NCBI GenBank assembly: GCA_035048485.1
Contig: CM068583.1
Span: 28,765,841-28,829,840, forward strand
Length of the DNA: 64,000 bases
From: Pteria penguin
Taxonomy: Eukaryota; Mollusca; Bivalvia; Pterioida; Pteriidae
Reading direction: 5' to 3'
Below the pieces are notes generated by a model. The model ran no database searches, was not told the origin of the DNA, and saw only the letters and a list, made by a program, of their open reading frames with translations. Position 1 is the stretch's first letter; every line of letters begins with the position of its first letter. Made by a program: the position numbers and the translations under genes. Below, one piece after another: positions 34,916 through 43,975 of the stretch.

Positions 34916-36447
34916 AAAAAAAAGAGAGAGAGAGAAAATTACCTAAACTTAATACATATGTAGTATAGTTTATTCAGCGAAAGCACCGCTGCTTATAGCT
35001 AGGATATACAAATTCTAGTACATGTATATGAATGGTTCATACTACCGTAGTACGTGTTATAACAGTATAAACACAGGGACAAAGCTCGCTTGAACCCGGG
35101 ATCGATTGGGGTATGTATATATGGCGATCCCGGGTTCAAGCGAGCTTTGTCCCTGTGAGAATAACACTGTATTTCTTACATGGAAGTTATGTTTTATATA
35201 TTTTGCAATATAACACATTTCTTTTGTATTAATACAATTATTTGAGCAAAGCTACTACACTAATTCAATAGACATAAGGTCTTCGAAAATAATAAGGTGT
35301 CAGAAATGTCAAATGGCGGTTTTTTGGTGACGTCATAGACATTCCATCAAAAGGAAGGGTTAGGGGAAATATAACTTTGTTGATTTGTCTTCGCAAACAG
35401 TACCATGTATTATCATAGTAGTAAAATGTAGGTCTTAAACATACTAACATACCAAATCATATAGGTTATTTGCATCAATTTTGTGTCAAAATAAAAGGGG
35501 GGGGGGTGTTCTTCGGCTTAGTTTTAGATATAACACGGTTTTATATGATGCCAGTCAGCCTTTTCTGTCATAACGCATATAAAGGATTCTAAAATTGAAA
35601 CTGAACTCGAAGGAAAGATATAATACTACAAATAAAAAGTGTTTATAATCTGCTGATTTACATAAAATTGACAATGCAATCTTGTAGAGTCAAACATAGC
35701 ATCTTTTAGATGCTATGTTTGACTCCGGAATTAGTTACTAAATTGGAATGAAGCATATTTTAAAAGACTCCATAATTTTGATTTCTTGATCAAACGAAAA
35801 CAAATATGGGTAGGTAGTGATTTAATGCCATCGATTTATTTGTGTCTTACATGTATATGTTCCTAAAATGAAAAAGATTTTTTAAAAAAGCCCATATTTT
35901 TCACTTGAATTTTCTTAGAGATGGTAACCCTTAAGTTATGATAGTCGGGGACATTTCGACATAATATGGAATTCATCCTCCAAGTCTGGTTTATATAGAG
36001 GACACATTCATCTTTCTATAGGTACATTTTATACCAGTCTGTCCCAATACACAAAGGATGAGATGAAAGAGACAATTTAAAGACATAATTTACTTATGAA
36101 CTTCTTATATCAATCATAGATCAGCTTTGACAAATATGATTGAAAATTAGCATGGTCAACTAAGTGTCGATACATGTGACATTTTGATGATGTATTTATT
36201 CATTTGTGTATTTATGTTTATAACTAACATGTAATCACAATTTCATTTCTTCTTTAAAAGAAGAAGATATTTGTTGTCTGATGAACGACACACAGATATA
36301 TATGTATAGCTCATTATCTATTTCCTCAAGTTCATCTGGTTCTGAAAATGTTTTATCATTTTTTTTTATCTCAGTGACAAACTTACCTTTGATAAAAGCA
36401 AGACTTATTATTCCAAACAAAAGCGCAGACATATATTCCACCGCCAT
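20608..36447 (-). CDS. CYYR1-like membrane protein gene C (4 exons, 170 aa, complete)
   Basis: Join of 36387-36447, 31291-31396, 21620-21765 and 20608-20807; 513 nt, in frame from ATG to TGA. The signal peptide is MAVEYMSALLFGIISLAFIK (1-20). The Tyr-rich ectodomain has cysteines at 27, 41, 45, 46, 54 and 55 (YCSSGCCGYYYTQYCC). One long Val/Ile transmembrane helix spans about 62-84, ending IIIIKK. The cytosolic tail is Gln/Pro/Tyr-rich with two MQPYPAA repeats and a PPAY motif at 163-166, which could bind WW domains. This is the architecture of CYYR1/Shisa-like six-cysteine type I membrane adaptors; the cellular role of the mollusc members is not known. Its second intron holds two huge exon-derived repeat arrays. 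I see no frame break. Confidence 0.88.
20808..21619. other. Gene C intron 3
   Basis: Holds an 85-codon plus-strand frame at 21180-21437 with a few cysteines, but it is opposite in sense to the gene and unrecognised. Neighbouring frames read like a broken retroelement, so I do not call a gene. A GT run sits against the exon 3 donor side. Confidence 0.4.
21555..21602. repeat. (GT)n microsatellite 17 bp from the exon 3 donor
   Basis: About 23 GT units, i.e. (AC)n in the gene C transcript, starting shortly after the exon 3 splice donor. Confidence 0.97.
21620..21765 (-). CDS. Gene C exon 3: transmembrane helix
   Basis: Acceptor TATGTTAACAG above 21765 and a consensus donor G|GTAAGT at 21619. 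It completes a split Ser codon, then DSSYGWIAG, a 19-residue Val/Ile/Ala helix, KKNQQSRARVTVSRTPAAPV, and a phase-1 exit. Aligns with gene D exon 3 (EISWAAIAGG, then KKQQRKRVTAVT). Confidence 0.9.
21766..23320. other. Gene C intron 2, unique part
   Basis: No coding or RNA gene seen. AT-rich with a short poly-C run near 22170. Confidence 0.45.
23321..23547. mobile_element. MITE with GGGAGCAACCATTTGATTTTTA ends (227 bp)
   Basis: TTAGGGAGCAACCATTTGAT at the left and, inverted, TCAAAATGGTTGCTCCCTCA at the right. The interior holds repeated AATAATCCGRC segments and a ~20-base poly-C run. Confidence 0.8.
23556..24372 (-). repeat. 60-bp satellite derived from a CYYR1 exon tail plus splice donor (about 13-14 copies)
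   Basis: The period is exactly 60 for most copies. On the minus strand each unit reads AGCTCATCTAAGCACTGTGG, then ACATTATTACACAGTACTA, then TTTCTG|GTAAGATATT. This aligns base for base in order with the end of gene C exon 2 (CTCATCTGGATGCTGTGG.., TATTACTACACA.., then the donor). So it is a diverged, older or separate amplification of the same exon/intron junction. A 120-bp sub-period (alternating AGGGACA and AGAAATA variants) is visible from 23930 on. Confidence 0.8.
24746..24777. repeat. Small perfect hairpin
   Basis: GGGACGTATATATCTATATATATACGTCCC-type palindrome with arms of about 13 bp. Confidence 0.8.
24812..24911 (-). repeat. Distal fragment of the gene C exon-2 satellite, cut off by an insertion
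   Basis: About one and a half units (CATCCAGATGTTCTGTACTG, then CACCTACCTACAGC) that continue the main array on the other side of the 24912-25732 element. Confidence 0.9.
24912..25732. mobile_element. 821-bp foldback DNA element inserted in the satellite
   Basis: Ends CACAGGGGTGACCTTACATT and AATGTAAGGTCACCCCTGTG are perfect inverted repeats. CCTACAG is duplicated on both sides (24905-24911, 25733-25739), a 7-bp target duplication. The arms extend inward over most of the element: ACTCGTATCACAGGGGTGAC is matched at about 25635, and GTAATCGAGTCAGAAGACAT is matched near 25320. About 100 bases of unmatched centre carry a Walker A coding fragment. A poly-A run sits at 25476-25498. Confidence 0.85.
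25207..25303 (-). pseudogene. Captured NTPase/helicase exon fragment with Walker A motif
   Basis: The minus strand from 25303 reads AGKMTAILRRADEGLTLLIT, then GLPGTGKT (25242-25219), then YVF and a stop. GxPGTGKT is a canonical P-loop, and the LLITG lead-in beta strand fits AAA+/PIF1-like/ORC-type ATPases. An acceptor-like CTGCAG precedes it, and GTATGT follows the AAAAC, so it looks like one exon trapped in the unpaired centre of the foldback. Too short to name the parent gene. Confidence 0.6.
25733..31290 (-). repeat. 62/66-bp satellite made of gene C exon 2 tail + 5' splice donor (~88 copies)
   Basis: On the minus strand each unit is ACATCTGGATGCTGTGGATA, TTACTACACACAGTACTGC, TGTAG|GTAGGTGAAC, then AGTACAGT. 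The first part is the last ~40 bp of exon 2 (coding SGCCGYYYTQYCC) and the rest is its splice donor and first ~20 intron bases. The array abuts the real exon 2 at 31291. Variants are 62 bp or 66 bp (one extra CCTA). The many overlapping plus-strand open frames here (VLCVVISTASRCTVLFTYL type) are by-products. In every unit the CC codons are followed by AGG TAG, an in-frame stop. Confidence 0.95.
31291..31396 (-). CDS. Gene C exon 2: six-cysteine Tyr-rich ectodomain
   Basis: Acceptor CCTTGCAG lies above 31396 and donor GTAGGTGAAC begins at 31290. The exon reads DSHAAYCYSYYYTYYYNYQ followed by YCSSGCCGYYYTQYCC, entering in phase 1 and leaving in phase 2. It is the same 106 nt as gene D exon 2. 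It is the only member of the neighbouring array with the full upstream Tyr-rich part and an acceptor, so it is the founder. Confidence 0.92.
31397..32427. other. Gene C intron 1, distal part
   Basis: No gene seen; a (TGAT)n/(GGTA)n microsatellite lies at about 31517-31595 and a (TTC)n(ATT)n stretch at about 32336-32373. Confidence 0.5.
32428..33772. mobile_element. Pearl/Helitron-like element with ~140-bp tandem core, copy 1
   Basis: It begins GCTATCCTAACGGGACAAAT, with a unique ~140-bp left part, then about eight ~140-bp units (GTGTGCACTGTGACCTTGAC, then AGATATGACCTTGG, then GTCATGGACAACAA). It ends in a hairpin CCCCCAAACTTTGTTTGCGG with GGGTGTTAT. Copy 2 at 56971-58336 has the same beginning, core and end. 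Flank-core-hairpin layout is characteristic of bivalve pearl elements. Confidence 0.7.
33962..34111. mobile_element. Short hAT-type MITE, copy 2
   Basis: Starts CAGTGGCGGATTTGGAGGAG, has GTCACATATTTACTAGTAAA and CCAGATTTTGCACC inside, and ends near CTGGATTCCCGG. Same family as 14542-14709. Confidence 0.6.
34881..34934. repeat. Poly-A and GA low-complexity run
   Basis: About 34 A in a row, then AAACAAAAAA and (GA)n. Confidence 0.95.
35062..35170. repeat. Near-perfect foldback with tRNA B-box-like arms
   Basis: The left arm CACAGGGACAAAGCTCGCTT and GAACCCGGGATCG are exactly complementary to the right arm CGATCCCGGGTTC and AAGCGAGCTTTGTCCCTGTG, with a ~20-bp loop. The core CGATCCCGGGTTCAAG recurs at 48341-48588. 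Confidence 0.9.
35687..35727. repeat. Short hairpin in gene C intron 1
   Basis: GAGTCAAACATAGCATCT faces AGATGCTATGTTTGACTC with a 4-base loop. Confidence 0.9.
36387..36447 (-). CDS. Gene C exon 1: signal peptide
   Basis: ATG at 36447 (context AACATGG) reads MAVEYMSALLFGIISLAFIK and one G, then the consensus donor GTAAGT at 36386. It joins exon 2 to make a GAT codon. The frame would otherwise run on to 36235 without domain content. Confidence 0.82.
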
Positions 36448-36482
36448 GTTCCTTTCTACTTAAACTGTACCGCTCGCTTGAT

Positions 36483-36488
36483 CTTATA
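36483..36488 (-). promoter_or_regulatory. Possible TATA box for gene C
   Basis: TATAAG on the minus strand, 36-41 bases before the ATG. It would give a very short leader; a weaker candidate than that of gene B. Confidence 0.25.
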
Positions 36489-36994
36489 CCTATATCACGG
36501 GCAATTTGAAAAATTAAAAGGACGCCGAGGTAAGTATTCTTAAAATCGTTGACGTATTTAACTTTTATTTATACTTACATATAACTAACAATACAGATCT
36601 AATGTTTTTATCATCAGCGGTGAATTTATCGAATTTTTTTCTTTCTTTGAATTTTGTTTTGTTTTTGTTTGTTTGTTAGTTTCTTTGATGTTGTTGTTGT
36701 TTTGTTTTGGTTGTTTTTTATGCTTTATTTCTTTTTTCTACATTATTCAAATTTTAATCAAGGGACTTAAAGGTTTTATCACGCAAAATTAAGAGTTATG
36801 ACAAAAAAACCTGGCGATATAACTCACTTTCAAACCAGCATTTCTTTTCGGGACGGAAATAAGTCCGAGAAAAGATAGCGCAAATTTTTCTCTGCCAACC
36901 TTAATTATTTTAGTAGACATTGGATTTATGTATAAAAAGTTTCCTGGCACATTTTAAGTAGAAGTTACTGTTATATTGTTTTAATGATATTGAC

Positions 36995-38912
36995 TTGACT
37001 CCTCCTGGAGTATTCTTGATGCTCCAGGATTTGGCGTGTAGACGATAATTGTCCCATCCTTTATCTCTATTGTTTGGCATATTGATGACGATTTCATATC
37101 TCGGCATGCAGTTGATGCTTATCGTATCCTTTATCTACAGGATTTGGCATGAAGATGATGCTTGTCGCATCCTTTATCTACAGATTTGGCATGAATATGA
37201 TGATAGTCCCATCCTTTATCTACAGGATTTGGCATGTAGATGATGATAGTCCTATCCTTTATCTACAGGATTTGGCATGTAGATGATCATAGTCCCATCC
37301 TTTATCTACAGGATTTGGCATGTAGATGATGATTGCCCCATCCCGTAACTACAGGATTTGGCATATAGAAGATGGTCCCATCCTATGTCTACAGGATTTG
37401 GCATGTAGATGATGCTTGTCCCATCCAATATCTCTATGGTGTGGGATATTGATTGTCCCATCCTATATCTATAGGATTTGGCATGTAGGTTATGCATGTC
37501 CCATCTTTTTTGTACAGGATTTGGCATGTAGATAACGATAGTCCCATCCTTTATCTACAGGAATTGGCATGTAGATGATGATAGTCCCATCCTTTATCTA
37601 CAGGATTTGGCATGTAGATGATGATAGTCCTATCCTTTATCTACAGGATTAGGCATGTAGATGATCTTGTCCCATCCTTTATCTACAGGATTTGGCATGT
37701 AGTTGATGTTTGTCCGATCCTTTAACTATAGGATTTGGCATTTAGCTGATATTTGTCCCTTCCTTTATCTACAGGATTTGGCATGTAGAAAATGCTTGTC
37801 CCATCCTTTATCTACAGGATTTGGCATGTAGGTGAAGATAGTGTCATCTTTTATCTACAGGATTTGGCATGTAGATGATGCTTGTCTAATCCTTTATCAA
37901 CAGGATTTGGCATGTAGATGATGCTTGTTTAATCCTTTATCAACAGGATTTGGCATGTAGAGGATGCTTGTCGCATCATTTATCTACAGGATTTGGCATG
38001 TAGATGATGCTTGTCCCATCATTTATCAACAGGATTTGGCATGTAGATGATGCCAGTCCGATCCTTTATCTATAGGATTTGGCATGTAGATGATGCTTGT
38101 CCCATCCAATATCTCTATGGTGTGGGATATTGATTGTCCCATCCTATATCTATAGGATTTGGCATGTAGGTTATGCATGTCCCATCTTTTTTGTACAGGA
38201 TTTGGCATGTAGATAACGATAGTCCCATCCTTTAACTACAGGATTTGGCATTTAGTTGATGCTTGTCCCTTCCTTTATCTACAGGATTTGGCATATAGAT
38301 GATGCTTGTCCCTTCCTATATCTATAGAATAAGGTATGTAGATTATGCATGTCCTATCCTTTATGTATAGGATTTGGCATGTAGACGACGATAGTCCGAT
38401 CCTTTATCTACAGGAATTGGCATGTAGATAATGCTTGTCCTATCCTTAATCTACAGGACTTGGCATGTATGTGACGATAGTTCCATCCTTTATTTACAGG
38501 ATTTGGCATGTAGATGATGTTTTCCCCATCCTTTATCTACAGAATTTGGCATTTAGATGATGCGTGTCGCATCCTTTATCTACAGGATTTGGCATGTAGA
38601 TGATGTTTGTCCCATCCTTTATCTACAGGATTTAGCATTTAAATGATGCTTGTCGCATCCTTTATCTACAGGATTTGGCATGTAGATGACGTTTGTCCCA
38701 TCCTTTTTTTACAGGATTTGGCATGTAGATAATGCTTGTCCCATCCTTTATCTACAGGATTTGGCATGAGATGATGCTTGTCCCATCCTTTTGCTACAGG
38801 ATTTGGCATGAGATGATGCTTCTCCCTTCTTTATCTACAGGATTCGGGATGTAAATGATGCTTGTACCATCCTTTATCTACAGGAGTTGGCATGAAGATG
38901 ATGCTTGTTATT
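36995..38912. repeat. 43-bp satellite upstream of gene C (~44 copies)
   Basis: Units of TTTATCTACAGGATTTGGCA + TGTAGATGATGCTTGTCCCA + TCC repeat with substitutions. A ~680-bp block is duplicated inside it (shared rare variant ending at 37527 and again at 38208). The array begins about 550 bp upstream of the gene C ATG. Open frames of the MPNPV..HHLHAKSC type are repeat products. Confidence 0.95.
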
Positions 38913-40314
38913 TTTGTGAGAAATATTTCCTTGCTCTACCTTTCTTGAAAAACATATCTTGTTTAAGTTGAAAAAAAACTCAAAGAAAAAAAAACCCACC
39001 AGGTCTGGTTCTTTCTGCCTGTTAGTGCTTGGAATGAATAGGACTGCTACCTACTTATAACCAAATTAACAAATTATTGTGTCCCCTTATAATAGGCCAG
39101 CTTTTGTATTGCTGTTAGGATTTCATGCAACTTCTGAAAATACATTCAAGGGCTTTTTACATGTTCAATGACAATTCATGATATAAACATGACCTCTTAA
39201 CAGCAACACGTTACATTCATGATATTTGTCCCCTTCAGTTTCAGTTAACCAGTCACACTAAATGTACTCAGGAAGCGCCTCCACTGGATATGAATATTAA
39301 AATCAAAGATACGAAGAATAAAAGAGATGATAATGATAACTGAAGACAGTTTCAGTAAGACATTTTATATAATATCGTTTTGAGGCAATCTTAGTAAAGC
39401 TGGGACCCTCGTGGATGATGGCAGAAGCATTGATAACAGGAATTTTCATTGTTGATTGCTATTAAGGAGATGATATATGTATGAAACCAGTTGAATGTTC
39501 TATAATTGAACTAAACCCTTTTAGGTATGCCCGTACATAAATTCTGACTCCAGATTTAAATTTGTAGAAATCCATTACGAAATACACTTTAAGATATACA
39601 CAATGTATTTTCTTGCTGTCAGTAAAAGCTATCAAAACTTCCCTATCACTGTTCTCTATTACTTTTCATAGATCTACTTGAAATTCCAGTATTCAAAATA
39701 GTTGTTTGGACAGTAATATATACGGAAGGATACGTCCTCAATTTTTAAGATTCTCCTTTATCACGGAGTAGCTTGCTGTTATCGTGCTAAAGGTTCAAAA
39801 GTCAGATTTACGTCCACCCAACTGCAACCTTTGAAGAAATAGTGCAATGTCTGTGTCAATGTTTGTCTATTCTAGCGAGGACAGCTGTGATGATTTAATC
39901 GATTCATTGTAAGAGTCTTTTCATAAAGATAAGTTTTGACCACAGTCGTGTGAATTCTTTAAGATAACTTCCCCTCCCTCGCCAAGGCGAAACCGACGGT
40001 GTATGAATTTATGTTCACGATCAACACTCGTGTTGATCCATTCGGAACAAACTCGCCCTTTACTTGTACCTACGTAAAGGTCGAGGATGTCCGAATGATG
40101 TTGACCAACATTCGTACGTGTAACTGCCGACTTCCTCGTCTCTTCTCTTTTCTCTTAATTTTCACATTTTCAAATGTTTTTCGCATATTTCATATAATAA
40201 TAAAGATAACACTTTTCAAACTACAAATGTATAAAGACGTGTCTTATGAAATGATGTTTTTACTTGAACTATAGTCAAATCGACTGTCTAGGGACTACTT
40301 CACAGTTTGAATTG
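38913..40314. other. Intergenic between C and D, no gene
   Basis: No supported exon. 39980-40130 shares GCGAGGATGTCCGAATG/AAGTAAAGGGCGAG-like pieces with 46670-46730, so it is repeat-derived. Confidence 0.4.
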
Positions 40315-40456
40315 TAGTCCGAGATTCTCTGCTCTTCTCCCACTTTTGATATCGGTGATTTGTGAGAGATGGTCAGAAAGACTTTGTTCATCAAGCGTTG
40401 GAATTTCCGCAAACCGCGGATATTGAAAGTGGAAGTAGAGCAGAGAATCTCGGGCT
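40315..40456. repeat. Foldback, 38-bp arms
   Basis: AGTCCGAGATTCTCTGCTCT (40315) pairs with AGAGCAGAGAATCTCGGGCT (40437-40456), and pairing continues inward to GATATC/GATATT. Confidence 0.85.
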
Positions 40457-40645
40457 ATTTTCATTGCAATACACTGCCGTTACTGAGAATTAAGGACGTA
40501 TGTGGATCACATGGAACACTGTTGCTTTTAGTTCATCAATCTCATCGCAGAATTTGAATAACCAATCTAGCCTTTAAATATACAAATCAGTATAAATAAA
40601 AATTAAAAACACCTAACTGGAAAAGATGGACACTGCACACTCCAT

Positions 40646-40813
40646 GCAGCGACGGATCCAGGATTTCCTTAAAAGGGGGGGGGGGGCACATGTGTATTTG
40701 TTAAAGTACACGGCCATTTTTGTGTCAAATCTGGATTTGTACTTGTAAATATGTGGCGGAAGGGGGGGAAGAGCCCCCCCCCCCCCCCCCCCCCCCAACT
40801 GAACCCACCACTG
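40646..40813. mobile_element. Short hAT-type MITE, copy 3
   Basis: CAGCGACGGATCCAGGATTT at the left, CCCACCACTG at the right. The interior has CAAATCTGGATTTGTACTTG and a ~25-base poly-C run. Confidence 0.6.
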
Positions 40814-41014
40814 CCATTGAATCAACATGATGGCCCAGGATAACCTTATGAACAGGTTTCTCTCTGCAGTACCTTATTTTCATTAACATAACTCATTTCA
40901 ATCAAAATGAGATCGGGGTGTCGATCTAGATCTCTTCTCACAACAAGATGTGAGTAAGAGTATCTTTCAGGACTTTCAGGTCATTTGATTTTAGAAAGGG
41001 GGGGGGGGAGTTGT

Positions 41015-41016
<2 letters not shown>

Positions 41017-41046
<30 letters not shown>
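41017..41046. repeat. (CA)n microsatellite
   Basis: About 15 CA units following a 10-base G run. Confidence 0.95.
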
Positions 41047-41049
<3 letters not shown>

Positions 41050-41697
41050 TTTGTCGTAAAGCTTAATGATTTATTGTCGGTATGACAACTGAATAATTAG
41101 CTACAAAGACTGGGGTTATGATGATTCACAAACGCTTAGATGATTTATCTTCAATTTCTAAGTAAAATCTTATTTTTTTAATCTTTTGTTTTACCATGAT
41201 TATTATCTTAAATGAGAAAATAATGAAATATATATAATCTATGTATACTTCTTCATTCAATTCAAATGAGGATTTCAAAATATTTATAAAAGGATTTGTA
41301 AAAAATTACTGAAAATCGCATTATGGCCTAGGATAAAACCAAAGAGGTACCCTCTCATGCATTCGGGATCTCTCCCGCCTTTACTCATAAAAGAATGCTG
41401 CAATATGTAGAACTCAAAACGGAAACGTACAGTGAAATAGTCCCATTCAAATAAATCCTTTAATTTTAATACATGTATAGACTAACAGTAATGTGGGTTC
41501 TTGCTATTAACACTAAATGAGAAGATAATCCTCAAATACGTACATATGCACAACCATTGTAATTGCCCGAGATAAAGCTGTCAAGACCTATGTATTTTAT
41601 TTCTGTACAAGTTACATTGATTGGTGACGTCATAACGCCCCATATTTGACCCACTTTTCAACACAGAAGGCGATGTTTGGCTGGATTACACTCCTAT

Positions 41698-41910
41698 ATT
41701 CCGACGGTCCGATAGTCCGACGATCCAATAGTCCGACGGTCCGATAGTCCGACGGTCCGTTACACCTATATTCCGACGGTCCGATAGTCCGACGATCCAA
41801 TAGTCCGACGGTCCGATAGTCCGACGGTCCGTTACACCTACATTTCGACGGTCCGATAGTCCGACGGTCAGTTAGTCCGACAGTCCAACGATTCAATAGT
41901 CCGACGGTCA
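41698..41910. repeat. Nested tandem repeat (TCCGACGGTCCGATAG)
   Basis: A 15-16 bp unit (TCCGACGGTCCGATAG) is itself grouped into a ~71-bp higher unit ending GTTACACCTA, repeated about three times. Confidence 0.9.
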
Positions 41911-42035
41911 AAACTTGAATGTTGATATTATCTGACGTCTAAAGAAAAAACAAGAGGCCAGACCGAGCCTACATCCCGCAAAGACGCACCAATGTAAGGA
42001 AGCGTCCACGTGCCACGGTCTGATTTTTTTTATCT

Positions 42036-42520
42036 CCAAATGAGGAGATACTAACACCTAATTAGTAGATAGTAAGTCCTAATTAGGATTAAGCTATCAT
42101 CTAATTAAGTGATAGTAAGTCCTAATTAGGTCTTAACTATCTCCTAATTAGGAGATATGTTTAAGTCCTTATTCGGATATAGTCCTAATTATGAGGTTAT
42201 TTTACTTAATTAGGAGATAACTATCACCTAATTAGGAGATACTAACCCTTGTACTTAGGAGTTATTATCTCCTAATTAGGACTTTGTTGTCACCTATTTA
42301 GGAAATAGTAAGTTCTAATTAGGAGATAGTTAGTCCTTAGTTAGGACTTAGCTGTCATCTAATTTGGAAATAGTAAGTCCTAATTAGGACTTAGCTATCA
42401 CCTAATTAGGAAATAGTAAGTCCTCATTAGGACTAAGTTATCACTTAATAAGGAGATATAAATCGCTCCTATTTAGGAGATAGCAAGTGTAAATTAGGAC
42501 TTAGCTATCACCTAATTAGA
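42036..42520. repeat. Array of CCTAATTAGG palindromes
   Basis: More than a dozen copies of (T)CCTAATTAGGA alternating with GATAGTAAG and CTTAGCTATCA. The array is largely its own reverse complement, so it can fold extensively. Confidence 0.9.
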
Positions 42521-42524
42521 AGAT

Positions 42525-42722
42525 AGTATCAGTTGTAACTTTAATATGTAAGACAGAAGCCATTGGTAAAAAGTATTTTAACACAGCACTCTCTTGCTTG
42601 ATATTTAGTTGCGTAGCTGGAAGGTAGTATCAGTTGTAACTTTAATATATAAGACAGAAGCCATTGGTAAAAAATATTTTAACACAGCACTCCCTTGCTT
42701 GATATTTAGTTGCGTAGCTAGA
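42525..42722. repeat. ~98-bp tandem duplication
   Basis: AGTATCAGTTGTAACTTTAA and the following ~75 bases to GTTGCGTAGCT occur twice in a row with only a few differences. Confidence 0.95.
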
Positions 42723-43103
42723 CTTAATTAAATGTGTATGCTTTAAAATTGGACGCGACATTTATATATGCAAGGGCCGTATGTAAAGATGATGGATAAA
42801 TCCAAAGCACAAGTCCAAAAATCATAAAACCAGAGGACATACAAAATCAGTGAAAATGAAAAACAAATGGAAAATAACAAAATATGTCTACTTGAAGAGC
42901 ATATGTGAACCCCTGTGATGGAGTGAGATCAGGTGCCCGGGGAGAGTGAGCATCTCCTGCTTGCTAGCAACACCCGTCACATATACCCAGTAGAAAGAGT
43001 CAGATCGTGTAAATTCCATATGTATTTATATATGGAGAAGTCGAAGTAGGTAACCTTCTAGTATAGAAGGTGTCAAATCTGTGTAAAATGATCGGAATCG
43101 GTC
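42723..43103. other. Intergenic, no gene
   Basis: Nothing recognisable; it lies at the 3' end of the reverse transcriptase relic and may be its untranslated end. Confidence 0.4.
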
Positions 43104-43746
43104 TCAGTCCAGAATATCATTTAAAAGTCTGGATAACGAGATATCATATGGAGTAATAAGAGTCTCGTAACGACCATAGAATTTCCTCAGTGACGTTGCT
43201 AGTCTAGCACATATATAACCCTGGTTGAGCAGCTTAACTGAAAGTCGCCTAGCCCCCAGAACAAAGTCACTGTAATTTGAACATGCTCTGGAATAACGTA
43301 TTAACTGAGATATGAATACGCCGTATGCGGGCGATAATGGAATGTTGCTACTTATGAAAGGAAAGTTTGTGATAGCGAAATTGAAATCGTCACGTTTGTC
43401 ATAGAGTGAGGTGTTCAATTGACCATTAATGTCGAAAGACAACATAATATCTAAATACGAAGTAGAATTACTACTTTCTGTGGTTTCTTTGACCTCAAGT
43501 TCACTTGGATAGATGATGCTAAGGTAATCCGCGAATGAAGGGTTATTAATTGAAAGCAAGTCATCTATTTATCTGTAAGTAAAATTGAAGCCAAGAGCCA
43601 ATTGTTTTTTTCCTTGCGAAAGCAAAGACTGAATGAATTCAGCTTCGTATGAGTAAAGGAATATGTCAGCCAGAAGCGGAGCACAGTTAGTGCCCATTGG
43701 AATGCCGACAATTTGTTGAAAAACCTTACCTCCAAACACCACATGC
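43104..43746 (-). pseudogene. Retroelement reverse transcriptase relic
   Basis: The minus strand reads IVGIPMGTNCAPLLADIFLY (RT motif B region), then FNFTYR, a stop, and IDD (catalytic box YIDD with the Tyr codon replaced by TAA near 43567). It then stays open for 150 codons including LYDKRDDFNFAITNFPF and SPAYGVFISQLIRYSRACSN, a block typical of a retroelement RT C-terminal part seen in many marine invertebrate genomes. The upstream part ends near 43746 at a poly-C region. Because one strand of open frame remains downstream of the stop, the copy is fairly young. I cannot say from this which non-LTR/Penelope-type clade it belongs to. Confidence 0.75.
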
Positions 43747-43862
43747 TAGGGGATCCTGTGGGGCATGCCCCCCCCCCCCCCTAACCCTTTCACAATGACA
43801 CTTTGATGCCATGTTTTAACATTTGACGGTATCAAACCTTTGTGGAATTAATTTATGTGGAA

Positions 43863-43866
<4 letters not shown>

Positions 43867-43960
<94 letters not shown>

Positions 43961-43975
43961 ATGTGTGTGTGTGTG
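43867..43975. repeat. (TA)n and (GT)n microsatellite
   Basis: About 90 bases of TA with two phase slips, then GTGTGT and (ATGT)n. Confidence 0.97.

Larger units (their letters stand above)
33773..35061. other. Gene C intron 1, middle part
   Basis: No gene seen. Includes a MITE at 33962-34111 and an A-rich/GA run at 34881-34934. Confidence 0.45.

Noticed and set aside
43867..43975. Possible replication origin or promoter in long AT run
   Set aside because: Simple TA microsatellite; similar runs at 9270 and 48440 have no gene or other signal attached.
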